From: Saccoglossus kowalevskii
Taxonomy: Eukaryota; Hemichordata; Enteropneusta; Harrimaniidae
DNA: 17,147 bases
Direction: 5' to 3'
NCBI RefSeq assembly: GCF_000003605.2
Contig: NW_003131856.1
Coordinates: 15,703 to 32,849 of the forward strand
Shown: piece after piece, positions 1-9,066 of the stretch
Layout of the letters: each line of letters begins with the position of its first letter
How positions within the stretch are numbered: the stretch's first letter is position 1
The notes under the pieces: generated by a model
Told to the model about the DNA's origin: nothing
Seen by the model: the letters and a program-made list of their open reading frames with translations, nothing else
Database searches by the model: none
Translations under genes and position numbers: made by a program

Positions 1-9
1 TTTGACCAG

Positions 10-27
10 GGACGTACTAGTACGTCC
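10..27. repeat. 18-bp perfect palindrome
   Basis: GGACGTACTAGTACGTCC equals its own reverse complement over all 18 bases. It sits near the left edge of the window, next to a CpG-rich patch. A perfect palindrome this long is not expected by chance in 17 kb. It could be a dimeric transcription-factor site, the tip of a repeat, or part of a dispersed repeat cut off by the window edge. The function is unknown. Confidence 0.8.
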
Positions 28-32
28 ATGCT

Positions 33-263
33 TTGACGATTGAGTGTCATGCAACTATTAGATTTGAAAAACCACCATTTCGACTACTCATGTGTGATCA
101 GTGTTTTGGCGAGCAGTCAATGTTTTCAATGAGCGAGCGAAAAAAAGAGCGATTAAAATGCTGTCGGTTTCCGGTCGGACAAGACCGCGCGGTCGAAAAT
201 CAAGCAATAAGCTGTGGGTGTAAAAGCGGAAGGCTGGGCGAAATTAGTACCGTAATTACATAA
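33..263 (+). other. CpG-rich patch with an open frame, no recognised product
   Basis: This patch has many CpGs, clustered at about 130-240, unlike the AT-rich DNA that follows. One plus-strand frame stays open for 76 codons but opens at TTG; its first ATG is at residue 20 of the frame. The frame contains C-x-x-C (residues 21-24), C-C (residues 43-44) and C-x-C (residues 61-63). A short hairpin with arms CGGTC and GACCG lies near 173-188. I recognise no domain. The patch could be a 5' end or exon of a gene extending left, or a chance frame in CpG-rich DNA. An octamer motif ATGCAAAT follows at 280-287. Confidence 0.2.
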
Positions 264-708
264 ACTTTGTAGTATTGATATGCAAATCGGATTTTTCATC
301 AAGTGTCAATTAGGATTACTTTCATGCGAGTGTTGTGCTTATGTTGGTGGTGTTTATAAACAATCACACGTGGCAATGTTTTGAAATAGAAAAAACGTCG
401 AAAAATGCCTTATAAAATGGAGTTTTTGTTTAGACTAAAAGCACAGTAGATACTGTCATAACCATCAATAATTTAAAATAAAAAAAAATATTGAAAAAAA
501 TACCACATTAAACGTATGCTAACCCCTTAAGGGGACAAGCTTATAAACACTTTAAATATGTTATCACAAAACAGTAAAAATGTTTTATTTTAAAACAGTA
601 GTGTTGTAAAATAACTCATTTGCGATTTTAAAAAAAACACCTAATATGTTTAATTAGAAATCACTTAAAATGGGAACACAAATGTTTTATATTATATATG
701 TGTTTACG
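264..708. other. AT-rich intergenic or intronic DNA with a 12-bp palindrome
   Basis: I see no gene here. The stretch holds A-rich runs around 478-500 and the perfect palindrome CCCCTTAAGGGG at 523-534. It ends at the first, most diverged unit of the tandem array. Confidence 0.6.
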
Positions 709-1124
709 TTGACAAATTGCATGTGCGTTTGTTTTCTAAAATGCATGCCTCAAAATAAAACAGTTTGAAAGAAAAGTGTTTTAGTTACACTTATGAACTT
801 GTGTACATGTCGTATACATAAACACTTATAAAACATGCATAGTCGAGTATTTTACCTTGAAACATTGTATGTGTGTTTGTTTCAGGAAGTGCTTCAAGAT
901 AAAAGCAATTTGGAAGAAAAGTGTTTTAGTTACCCTTATGAACTTGTGTGCATGTTGTATACATAAACACTTATAAAACATGCATAGTCGAGTGTTTAAC
1001 TTGAAACATTACATGTGTGTTTGTTTTAGAAAGTGCTTCAAGATAAAAAAAAAAATTGGAAGAAAAGTGTCTTAGTTACTCTTATGAACAAGTGCTTCAA
1101 GATAAAAGCAATTTGGAAGAAAGG
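709..1124. repeat. Tandem array with a unit of about 145 bp (minisatellite)
   Basis: Units begin near 709, 857 and 1001, marked by TTGAAACATT-like words. They share blocks such as GAAAAGTGTTTTAGTTAC (771, 916, 1062 with changes), ACTTATAAAACATGCATAG (units 1 and 2) and AGTGCTTCAAGATAAAA (units 2 and 3). Measured offsets are 145-148 bp. Unit 3 stops abruptly at 1089 inside CTTATGAAC, and the text jumps to AAGTGCTTCAAG. A block from the middle of the unit is therefore missing, and a partial fourth unit ends near 1124. Unit 1 is the most diverged. No coding potential is visible. This is either a local minisatellite or the tandem core of a non-autonomous element. Confidence 0.85.
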
Positions 1125-1589
1125 TTTATATAACATCATTGGTGATCTTATATTCTGAAGTGTGTCAAATTGAACACCTTTCGTGAAAAAAAAGTTTAAA
1201 TCACATGTGAGAATGCGGAGTATCAACATCCATTACGCCATGGGGTATGTAATCCCGCTCGTGTCTCGATTTCTAGTTGTATTTGGTTGGTAAGACAAGA
1301 TGAGTACATACAATTCTTCCACAACCTTGGGATTGGATGGGACTGATATGTTTCTAACTGATGAAGTATTTAGTATTTAATAAAGTCGTAAAACCTTAAA
1401 CTATTTCATGAAGGTAAAATCATGACCATCACATTATGCGTTGAATTACGTTAGATAAATGGCATATGTACCTTAATGTTGACTTAGGGGTCCCCGATTC
1501 CCAGACTAAAGTTTAATTTCTGTTCACTTAATTGTGTTCATACTGCTTGCATAACGTTGGTTGCATTAGTCCATAAATGTCATATCAAT
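1125..1589. other. Non-coding stretch with one weak exon-like segment
   Basis: A plus-strand frame without ATG is open for about 48 codons from about 1200 to 1346. It contains two possible splice donors, GTATGT at 1245 and GTAAGA at 1290, but no convincing acceptor upstream. I see no recognisable protein and no other feature. Confidence 0.3.
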
Positions 1590-2050
1590 AAACACTTGAA
1601 TGACACATTTATGTCCCTGTAAACCACTAAGTGTTTTATTTTGATAATAAGTGTATTTTGTGCGTTTACAATGTGCTTAATTTTCATCAAAAAGTGTTCC
1701 GATGACACACTCTTCTAAAATACTAAAGCACTACTGGTTTGATAGAAAATACGGGTGTTTTAACTATAACAAACATGTTTTTAATTTCAACAGTGTGCTT
1801 TCAAGTAACGCCGTGTTTAATGAAAAAAACATGAAAGTGCACCCACAATTCATAGTGTAGTGACAGTATTTTTGAATGTGTTGTGATAACAAAAACGAAA
1901 TTTGTTTCTGGTCAAAGCACTTTTTAAGTATATGACTATTGGAAGTACTTTTGAATGTGTGATAAATTTCAAAGGTTGTGTGATAAACATCATTCAAAGT
2001 GTTTTTAGCGGACACGATGTTTGAAGTAAACAATACAAAATGCAATCACA
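1590..2050. repeat. Degenerate AAGTGT/ACACTT-rich stretch
   Basis: Words such as AAGTGTTTT, AAGTGTATT and AAAAGTGTTCC recur irregularly. Related phrases also recur: TTTTTGAATGTGTTGTGATAA near 1868, CTTTTGAATGTGTGATAA near 1948 and TTGTGTGATAAACAT near 1976. This is not a clean tandem array. It may be an eroded repeat, possibly related in base composition to the array at 709-1124, which also contains AAGTGTTTTAG. Clustered AAGTG words can also be NK-2 class homeodomain sites, but nothing else here supports regulation. Confidence 0.35.
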
Positions 2051-3068
2051 CAGACAATCTTATACCCTTTTCTCAATTATGCATATTATGTACATTTTGA
2101 GTGTATATTGTGAAAGTTGGGAAAACTTATAAACTTGTGTTTTATGATAGCATCTAGACTCCATGTGCATAACTTGGTGTACGCTCGGAATTTATTTAGA
2201 ATTAACATTGTTGCTGAATATTGACGTTATTAAAATTTTAAAGGCAATTTTCGATTTTAACTGTATTATAGGTGTAATGACATTAGAATATCAGTGAATA
2301 CAATGGTTAATATTGTTAAAATCAAATAAACAGATCTACCAATATTGGAAACTACAATGAATGCGTACATACACATAATGTTTCTCACCTCCAGATCGTC
2401 AATGAACACAGTTCAATGACTCCATGTGCAATCATGCATGATGCAATGTTTTCTGCTGCATCGAAGTATTGCTTAAATTCAGTTCTGTTCTACATAGTTT
2501 ATAAATATGTATTTTTCGCTTCTCATTTACATTCCTTGTTTCATCGGTTCATTTTCTACTTGTGACCAGATGTTACGATATTAAAACAAACAAATTTAAG
2601 TGTTTGAAAAAATTCAGTTAATCTTTCTTTCTCAACATTTAACACGGATATAAGAATGAATTTTGAAAAATAGTTATTTCATCTTTATGTGCCAGTGCAC
2701 TATTTTACAACTGTTTTTTTCGACATTTCACTCACAAATCTAAGAATTGGTTATTGAGGTATTGAATCAAATACAACAATTTGAAATACAAGCCTGTGAC
2801 GCCTTGCAAACAGTTTTTGTTTTCTCAAAATAGATTACCATTGTTCCCATGCTTATGTGATGTAATATAAGTAAAGATTGCGGTGTGGAACCTATAGTTT
2901 GTCAGGGTTATTAATAGTATACACGTTTCCATCAGTCCAGTACGTTGAGTTAAATATGGTACTAACAAACTGGTGCATGTACTATGTTTATATGTTGTGC
3001 GTAAATTTGTTATTTTCTACTCACAACGTATTGGTCAGTCAAGTGTCAATTCAAAGTAGCTTTCATGT
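2051..3068. other. AT-rich stretch, no feature seen
   Basis: I see no gene, RNA gene or clear repeat. The 86-codon plus-strand frame at 2878-3138 opens at a non-ATG codon, matches nothing I know and is probably chance. Confidence 0.5.
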
Positions 3069-3254
3069 TTATTTTATGTTAACATGTTTTGAAAATCGTC
3101 CATCGCGAATGAAATTGACATTTTCTTCGACAGAGTAGTGTTTGATGTGACATTGAAAATTCCAATGTAATCTCGCACGTTGAACGTTCGGAATCGTGTT
3201 TCGACTCACAAAAGCCCCTAACATCAAAGAAAATACTCCATTTCCGTGAAACAT
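3069..3254 (-). CDS. Small frame of unknown product, possible exon
   Basis: This frame is 61 codons from an ATG at 3254. Its amino-acid mix is balanced for such AT-rich DNA, with charged and aromatic residues and no low-complexity run. A GTGAGT sequence lies inside the frame at 3203-3208 (minus reading), preceded by GCTTTT. If used as a splice donor it would leave only the first 15 codons as exon. I recognise no domain. A chance frame is at least as likely as a gene. Confidence 0.13.
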   Translation of the reverse strand: MFHGNGVFSLMLGAFVSRNTIPNVQRARLHWNFQCHIKHYSVEENVNFIRDGRFSKHVNIK

Positions 3255-3834
3255 GACGAGTGAATGGAAGTCATGTCAGTTAACACAATGTATGCGAACG
3301 GTAAATAGTTAGATAGTTTTTTGGTTGAGCACAATTTTGTAATCAGTACATTTTTTCTCATCGTATAATCGTGTCATAAAGGTCCCGAATGAAAGAGAAC
3401 TCACACATTTAAATAGATTAGTTGGATTGATGTGCTATTTAATAAAACTCACTATATTCGTTGATTACAATATTAAATTATACAAACGCAACTGATGCCT
3501 ATGAATGGATGGGAAGTAGAACTGGCTTAAACATAATGGAATAATAGAAAGTCGCAGTCATAATCAACGTATCAAAAGTCCGAGAAGACTCAACAATATC
3601 CTGACAATCATCAAGCGCTGATTACATAAACCGATATAAAATGTTCTGAAACATGTATATACATGCATTTGTGTCACACAAATGAGTTCAAATGTAAGGT
3701 CTACAGTAAGTTTCCTTTTAAAATAATCATGACAAAATATGAGTTCAATTGAAGTAAATGTTTCCAGTTTCACAACCGTGATATAATGGTAGTTTATTCA
3801 AATAAAACACGCCAGTCTGAGTTCTCTAAATAGG
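3255..3834. other. AT-rich stretch, no gene recognised
   Basis: I see nothing firm. A GTAAGT donor-like site at 3706 follows a short plus-strand open segment with four cysteines (about 3635-3705). No acceptor precedes it, so I do not call an exon. Confidence 0.4.
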
Positions 3835-4047
3835 TTGTCCGTGTATCTGGGTTGTGAAGTACTACTTATTGGGTGTGTGTTTACTGCTAACATCGTAATT
3901 GCCTTTCTTCCAAACACGTTCCTGTTAGTTATATGGCTCAGACACGAGGCTTTACAATATTCGAAAAATGAAATAAACGTATCATTTCATATGTGTACAT
4001 ATCAGAAACCACGCGAGTATGCGAATTCCTTCTACAAACTTCGGTGA
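3835..4047 (+). CDS. Hydrophobic frame with weak resemblance to receptor TM1, possible exon fragment
   Basis: This 70-codon open segment opens at TTG, with an acceptor-like TCTCTAAATAG ending at 3833. Residues 8-35 are strongly hydrophobic. They are followed by L-R-H-E-A-L-Q-Y-S-K-N, which resembles the end of helix 1 and the first loop of rhodopsin-family receptors: N, hydrophobic run, R-x-x-x-L-x-x-x-x-N. The expected helix 2 pattern (L-A-x-x-D) does not follow. Hydrophobic frames arise easily in T-rich DNA. I treat this as a weak lead, either a decayed fragment or coincidence. Confidence 0.12.
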   Translation: MSVYLGCEVLLIGCVFTANIVIAFLPNTFLLVIWLRHEALQYSKNEINVSFHMCTYQKPREYANSFYKLR

Positions 4048-4831
4048 AGCAGCTCCATGTGACTGAATGCGTTAGAATAATATTCTCGGAAAGTGTCTTG
4101 TATTAATGTATCTTTTATACTACACTACATTCAACAATTACACTAATTGAATGTACGTATTATCAGGTGGTTATGTGATTATTGAAAAATTCTTAGTACT
4201 TAGTGTTATATATAATACAACACGTAATGGTATTATATAATTCCAACATGACTGTATTTAAACAACATGAAATCAGTTCTATTTCCTTCTATCACCATTA
4301 ACACGGGTTTATAGATTTAAGTGATTCAAGAATTGGATTCAAGAATAGACATGTTCAAAGTAATGCACATACTTCGTTTGACATTTATTGCCTGTTAACA
4401 ACGTCGTAAATCAAGAAATACGCAATTATAAATCAACAATTATAAAATGAGAATAACACGTGGACGTGGAAAGTGTGCTAAGGCTGTCAATAATTGTTGA
4501 CCTTTTGTTTGTATAAAATGCTCGATTCATGCGATGTACAAGTGCGAAATGAACATTTCTATCATCCTATTATATTTGGTATCAATCAATATGGATAATG
4601 ACTATTATTTTGTTTCAATTTGATTAATTTTGCAAAAGGTCGTACAATGCCCAAATGTGAGAATGGCGGTTTGGTTGTCATATCAGTGAAACGAATATGA
4701 TATAATTGCAGAAACTAAGATCAATATAACATCATGCTGTATACGACAATTATAGCGGCAAAACATATAGACCAATAAACGACATCATATCGATTTCAGA
4801 TTTCCACTGGAAATCTCTTTTTCGATAACAT
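4048..4831. other. AT-rich stretch with one hairpin
   Basis: An inverted repeat TTATATATAATAC (4206-4218) pairs with GTATTATATAA (4230-4240) across a loop of about 11 nt. A TATAAAA box near 4512 follows a CACGTG E-box near 4458, but no coding frame follows downstream. Short direct repeats (GATTCAAGAAT twice near 4323-4346) are present. I see nothing else. Confidence 0.45.
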
Positions 4832-5071
4832 ATGCGACACATTTATGGTGTTTATTTCTATATAATAATTTTTCATTTGTCTTCACTTTTTTATCTCCAC
4901 AGTTGTGTCTCCAATCACGTACATACTACATTGAATTATACAACAATTGATTTAAGACTTATGTCTGAACTTCCACATTTTAACGTTCTGTTGATGTTTT
5001 TTTCACACAAAGACGGCATTCAGAAATCAATACACATGCGTTTGTGTACAAACATTCAGCAAAATGTATGA
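4832..5071 (+). CDS. Possible exon after a strong splice acceptor at 4902
   Basis: The frame is 79 codons from an ATG at 4832. Its hydrophobic start could mimic a signal peptide. It also crosses one of the best 3' splice sites in the window: a pyrimidine-rich run ending TTTTTTATCTCCACAG at 4902. If that acceptor is used, the exon starts at 4903 and codes about 55 residues to the stop at 5069-5071, and the hydrophobic start is intron. I recognise no domain. The splice site is the main reason for listing it. Confidence 0.2.
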   Translation: MRHIYGVYFYIIIFHLSSLFYLHSCVSNHVHTTLNYTTIDLRLMSELPHFNVLLMFFSHKDGIQKSIHMRLCTNIQQNV

Positions 5072-6085
5072 TGTAATCAATCGTGATTTCATTGGAAGGT
5101 TAGTACTTGTTCAAGTTTATGTATTCATTTATTCCACATTCTATCAGACGAAATGCGAATATGATCATTTAATAATTGATCCCGTAATGCAAAAAATATA
5201 TATATATATAAATATTTCCCAATAAATGTGATTGCTTATTTGATGATTGAGGTATTCTCGAATTGCTGTTGATATACTTCCTAACAAATTCTGCTGCCAG
5301 GTAACATTATGACATATGTGCATTTTACATGTATAGGCTTCTGGACAAAAAAAGGCATGTGTTACTTCTATTCAGTCAAGGCCGAAATTCGTGCTTCATA
5401 TTTATATGTTTTAATAAGGGCCTGTAATTTCAATTGACCCGTAAATGTGTTCGAATGATTTACTTTAACATCAGTTTGTTTAGCTATTGTAGTTTTCAAA
5501 ACAACATTCTGATGATTTATTTAGTGGCGCCAGTTAAACAATGTATAATAAATAAAATAAATCTCCTGAAAAATACATAATTGTATAGTTGTTTAACATA
5601 CGTTAAACTGGTTCGAAAGTTGTTATCTTTTAAAAATCTAAAATATAAGTTGTGTTGGAATACAGTATTATACATGTTCATTGCGTCAATTTAAGTATGT
5701 TTCCAAGGTAACTTAATATTTGAGATACATTACTTTATTTTTAGTATTTATACTCTAGTTCATTTTAGGGCACTTCTGGAATTTATTTTTTGTTTTTATT
5801 TCAATGAAATTACGAATACATCAATTATGTCATCAGGAAAGCATGAACCAACCAATGTTATATAACACAGGAACGAAATAAATCTACTCTTTCAAAACTA
5901 AAACATATTGCTGATAATTTCGGTGATAACTACATGTGGAATGTTAGATTAACAAATCACTCCAGATATATAAATGGTTTGCATGCATAATTGTCGTTTA
6001 TTATAAGTCATTGCTAATTTATTATGTTCCACAAAATTCATGATGGTAATATTGACAAAGGAAATGTGCCCTTGAATGTTCAGAT
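5072..6085. other. AT-rich stretch with a short AT microsatellite
   Basis: A TA-dinucleotide run occupies about 5196-5211. Donor-like sites CAG|GTAACA (5301) and AAG|GTAACT (5708) each follow short open segments that lack good acceptors. A mixed A/T background fills the rest. I see no gene. Confidence 0.45.
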
Positions 6086-6397
6086 ATGCTAATTATGTAC
6101 ATTGTTTTATATTTTGCCATTTATTTGGTCCAAGCGAAGTGTGCTTTTGCGACACTACCTTATCCTCGCGTTGAGATAAATGACAGTGAACCAAATTACA
6201 ACATTATAACAGACGGAAAGATTTACCTGAACTTTAATATTCAGGATATTTTGACATTTTCTATATTGTGCCAAGTATCTTTTAGATATGAAAAAGAAAA
6301 AAGTCTAAAGTTATCTTTACTCGGGCTGTATAACGTCAATTCAAGAGCTACGCGGTCATTGTACATACCTAGGCACAGAGCGCAGATTGTTAGATGA
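6086..6397 (+). CDS. Small putative secreted protein, or first coding exon, unknown family
   Basis: The frame is 103 codons from ATG (6086) to TGA (6395-6397). The first 22 residues form a hydrophobic stretch ending Q-A-K-C-A-F-A, which looks like a signal peptide with a cleavage site near residues 22-23. The mature part has one cysteine (residue 62) and ends in a basic tail rich in Arg. A TTCAG acceptor-like site ends at 6083, two bases before the ATG, as in genes whose 5' UTR is spliced onto the start exon. AATAAA follows at 6584-6589, which would give a 3' UTR of about 200 nt. The opposite strand has a good donor (CAG|GTAAAT, at about 6229), so a minus-strand exon is a rival reading. Hydrophobic starts also arise by chance in AT-rich DNA. 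Confidence 0.28.
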   Translation: MLIMYIVLYFAIYLVQAKCAFATLPYPRVEINDSEPNYNIITDGKIYLNFNIQDILTFSILCQVSFRYEKEKSLKLSLLGLYNVNSRATRSLYIPRHRAQIVR

Positions 6398-6583
6398 AGT
6401 TTTTAATACAGAGACACTAAGACGTGGAATAACTTACTACGTAAAAGCGTGCAGTACCAGAGAAATCTGTTAAATATAATTTGGAAATGTTAAGAATATG
6501 TCACTTTGATGTTTAGTTTTTAAACTGTTGTCATGATTTTAATTTATTTTCTCGTTTAATCAATATGTTTGTCTATTTTAACT

Positions 6584-6589
6584 AATAAA
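6584..6589 (+). terminator. AATAAA polyadenylation signal
   Basis: This canonical hexamer lies about 190 nt after the stop codon at 6397, on the same strand. It is followed by a T- and TTA-rich stretch near 6622-6646. It is consistent with the 3' end of the 6086-6397 frame, but AATAAA is common in DNA this rich in A+T. Confidence 0.3.
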
Positions 6590-6802
6590 GTCGAAAGCAT
6601 GCGAGACTACCCAGTTTAAATAATTGTTATTATATTATTATTATTGTCAAAATTGTTGCTGCGAAAGTTATAATGTGGGCTATTGTTATTCATGTTATCC
6701 TTATTAAAGAAAATTTACAAGAAAAATGATAGGTCTATTTTTGGCACAACCCTCCTTATAATCAGTTCCATATACTTTAGTCAAACAGTTACCAGTGTTT
6801 AC

Positions 6803-6935
6803 CTCGTATAAAACAGATTCAAAACCTTAATATTCGGCGTTGATTGTTTACATCAAGCTACTTTAATAGCGTCTGGTTATATATTCAAATGACCCCCGAT
6901 TGGGGTACGCAGCTAGTGTGACGTAGCATGGCAAC
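6803..6935 (-). promoter_or_regulatory. Promoter-like cluster read leftward: RFX-like, CRE-like, CCAAT, TATA, then a splice donor
   Basis: Read on the minus strand, the order is GTTGCCATGCTAC (6935-6923, close to an RFX X-box), ACGTCA (6924-6919, CRE-like), CCAAT (6903-6899), TATATAA (6883-6877), then GAG|GTAAAC at 6803/6802. A start about 28 bases after the TATA box would fall near 6850 and give an untranslated first exon of about 48 nt. RFX, CREB and NF-Y sites often work as a composite, for example in MHC class II promoters, though there the CCAAT box faces the other way. The CCAAT box lies inside a small ACCCC/GGGGT hairpin. On the plus strand the cluster also ends in AAG|GTAATC (6937), so direction is not settled. 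Confidence 0.3.
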
Positions 6936-7345
6936 AAGGTAATCGCTGTTTCGAAGAGAAGACGAGTATAGATATTGCAATAATTATGTTTGTCAATTCA
7001 TAAGATTACTAGATTGTTTCAGGCATAATGTTCATCCTACATTTTGTAGATTATTTTTTTTTTATTTCTGGTAAAGGATTGTGTTAAATATATAATAACT
7101 AGTATCATATGACGTAGTGTGCCGATGAACGACCTAGTTCCTGGAACTGTCGCTGTATACTATAATTATACATACTGTACATCAGACAAGGTTGTTTCAA
7201 TTCCTGATTACATCGTATGTTTGCGATGCATTCAACCATTTGATATTGCAAATTTAGTGCCTGTATCTTAATTACAGACCATTTGCACTGTGTTTAATAA
7301 AATACGCAATAATTGCAATATTGGTTGTTATTTCGAATTATTAAA
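6936..7345. other. AT-rich stretch, no feature seen
   Basis: The stretch contains a T-run near 7052-7061 and no reading frame worth listing. Confidence 0.5.
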
Positions 7346-7380
7346 TCATAATATTCTTATTATGAACACATTACAGCTGA

Positions 7381-7484
7381 TGACGTCATTTGAAATTAAC
7401 GAGAGGCGCTTCACTAGTCGATGACGGCAACATACAATAATGTCGATGAAAAGAAATGTAAGCGTGTTTGAGGCTATATATAAG
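7381..7484 (+). promoter_or_regulatory. Consensus CRE with a TATA box about 90 bp downstream
   Basis: TGACGTCA at 7381-7388 is a perfect CREB/ATF palindrome, and TATATATAAG at 7475-7484 is a good TATA box on the plus strand. An ATG at 7516 opens a frame of only 36 codons. The TATA box coincides with the Leu-Ile-Tyr-Ser codons of the opposite-strand receptor-like frame, so at most one of these readings is likely to be right. Confidence 0.22.
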
Positions 7485-7592
7485 CGCATTGAGTGAGAAA
7501 ACTCGGAAGAAGAACATGAAAATATCGACGCCATTTAAAACAGTAAAACAACTCCAAATGCCCGCTGAGATTGTGGCAGGCACAGAGTTCAT
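7386..7592 (-). CDS. Possible terminal exon resembling helix 7 of a rhodopsin-family receptor
   Basis: The frame is 68 codons from an ATG at 7592. It stays open a further nine codons upstream to an acceptor-like ACAACACAG. Residues 22-42 are hydrophobic and end L-N-A-L-I-Y-S-L-K, close to the helix 7 signature (N-P-x-x-Y followed by a short amphipathic helix) but with Ala where Pro is usual. A His/Arg segment with Cys at residue 53 follows, then a Ser/Thr-rich tail, as in many receptor C-termini. No matching helix 6 or other receptor exon was found nearby. The overlapping frame at 7346-7534 (ATG at 7534, 62 codons) is an alternative. I infer a fragment or a coincidence, not a gene. Confidence 0.22.
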   Translation of the reverse strand: MNSVPATISAGIWSCFTVLNGVDIFMFFFRVFSLNALIYSLKHAYISFHRHYCMLPSSTSEAPLVNFK

Positions 7593-7892
7593 TTTGGTTA
7601 TAGAGCTCTGTGTTGTAAATCATTGAAATGCCTACGATTTAAAAACTGACATTCATTGTAGGTAAACATTAACCATATTATACGGATATATGCGATGCAT
7701 TCATATACTCAACCACCAGTCTAAGTCAGCGAGTACATGTGACGGGATTGATCAATGTCTCCTATACGAGATACGTAATATAGCACAGTCTCTGGCGAGT
7801 ATGACAATATAAGTGACGTTTCATAGCACCATACTCGGAATGTTGTACAGCCGTATATAACACTCATTCATGTTGGCATTACGGCTCGCGTC
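7593..7892. other. Non-coding stretch, CpG content normal
   Basis: CpG frequency is near that expected from base composition, unlike much of the window. A TATATAA word at 7854-7860 precedes the next frame. I see no gene. Confidence 0.4.
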
Positions 7893-8246
7893 ATGGTTTA
7901 CATAGTTGTACCATATTGTGAAATGGCATATTGTGATTGGCCGTTTCGTATGATGCTAATCGTGTGCACTGTGCCCTGTGATCAATATAATATGTCGGCC
8001 ATTTATACACGTAAACACTGTCAAATTTATTATACTGTCGGCTCGCAACTGACGCCTTTCTCTGCAGAAATGCACGCCTCACAACAAGATATGCGTAATG
8101 TTTCAAATAAATGCCATGATCAACTGCGACGTCTATCAATGTCAATGCCCATACACGGCATAATTGTAACGTGTTGGAATAATCCTAAAGGAAGTTCAAC
8201 CAGCCACCTAAATGTACACTTTGAGTTTAGTCTGAAGTGCTGGTAA
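7893..8246 (+). CDS. Longest ATG frame in the window, unknown product
   Basis: The frame is 117 codons from ATG to TAA and stays open 22 codons further upstream. TATATAA lies about 35 bp before the ATG, and AATAAA lies at 8570-8575. The N-terminal half has several hydrophobic patches and Cys residues; the C-terminal half is more polar. I recognise no domain. In DNA of this composition one frame of this length can arise by chance in 17 kb, and locally raised G+C makes that easier. The opposite strand is also open over most of the same interval (7891-8145), which lowers the value of length as evidence. Confidence 0.2.
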   Translation: MVYIVVPYCEMAYCDWPFRMMLIVCTVPCDQYNMSAIYTRKHCQIYYTVGSQLTPFSAEMHASQQDMRNVSNKCHDQLRRLSMSMPIHGIIVTCWNNPKGSSTSHLNVHFEFSLKCW

Positions 8247-8599
8247 TTTGTCGGGTACAAACACTCCCTATCTAGATAGGCGTAAATATTATACCTCTAT
8301 TTGGGGTGTAAGTTCGCCCTATACATATGCATGACGTGGTACACACTGGGCATCAGACGTTTTTAAACAGGGAAGGCCGCTAATTTATATATCTTGATGA
8401 ATAATGCGCTTATGCCTGTGTATGCGGGGCCTCACATTCCGATCGAGTTCGTATCTTGTGTGTGTGGGAAGCTCGCATAGTTTATAAATAGCTGCGACAC
8501 TCGTGACAAGATGTTTGATTTCGGTTTGTGCATAATGTATAGGGCGTTGAAATGTACGACTCATTTGTAAATAAAATTTAATTGTTACATGCCGTGTAT
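8247..8599. other. CpG-containing stretch with a palindrome, a TATA box and AATAAA
   Basis: CCTATCTAGATAGG at 8267-8280 is a perfect 14-bp palindrome. TATAAATA at 8483-8490 is a strong TATA match in a locally G+C-richer context. AATAAA lies at 8570-8575. No reading frame lies between the TATA box and AATAAA, so this could be a short non-coding transcript or coincidence. Confidence 0.3.
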
Positions 8600-9066
8600 A
8601 ATTTATTTAACGACAACGTTCTAAATTCGTAATACCAGCATATTATTTTGTCCGTTCCTACTGCGTATATATGTGTGAAGGGGAGATTCGTACCTCAACA
8701 ACAAGTGCTTGCGTCGTATTACCAGATCATATTAATAAATTGGTTTACGGTTACTGTGCATTTCATTTCCTTCTAAAATACAAATTAGTATAATGACATG
8801 CACGTGTATGCAAATATATAGAGGTTCAATTCAACTGTACGTCAGTTTAGCGAATTTTCATGGGGTACTTATGGATTGTACTTATGGATTGTACTTGATT
8901 GAAACACATATTTTTGTATACGTGTTATAATAATGTGTCTGAAATATTCTTAAACAGTTCGAAGCGTCAATTTACAAATTCAGATTCCCGGGATAGAAAA
9001 TGATAATTGATTATTACGTTGGCGTAGTGTAATTGTTAGGCACATAAACGACTATTTTAATTGTGT
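8600..9066. other. AT-rich stretch with a 13-bp direct duplication
   Basis: GTACTTATGGATT occurs at 8865-8877 and again at 8878-8890, followed by a partial third copy. An octamer ATGCAAAT lies at 8808-8815. I see no gene. Confidence 0.6.

Noticed and set aside
7893-8246. W-P-F ... C ... N-M-S-A-I resembles loop 1 and helix 3 of a receptor
   Set aside because: Only scattered residues fit, no D-R-Y-like motif follows, and the strand is opposite to the helix-7-like segment nearby.
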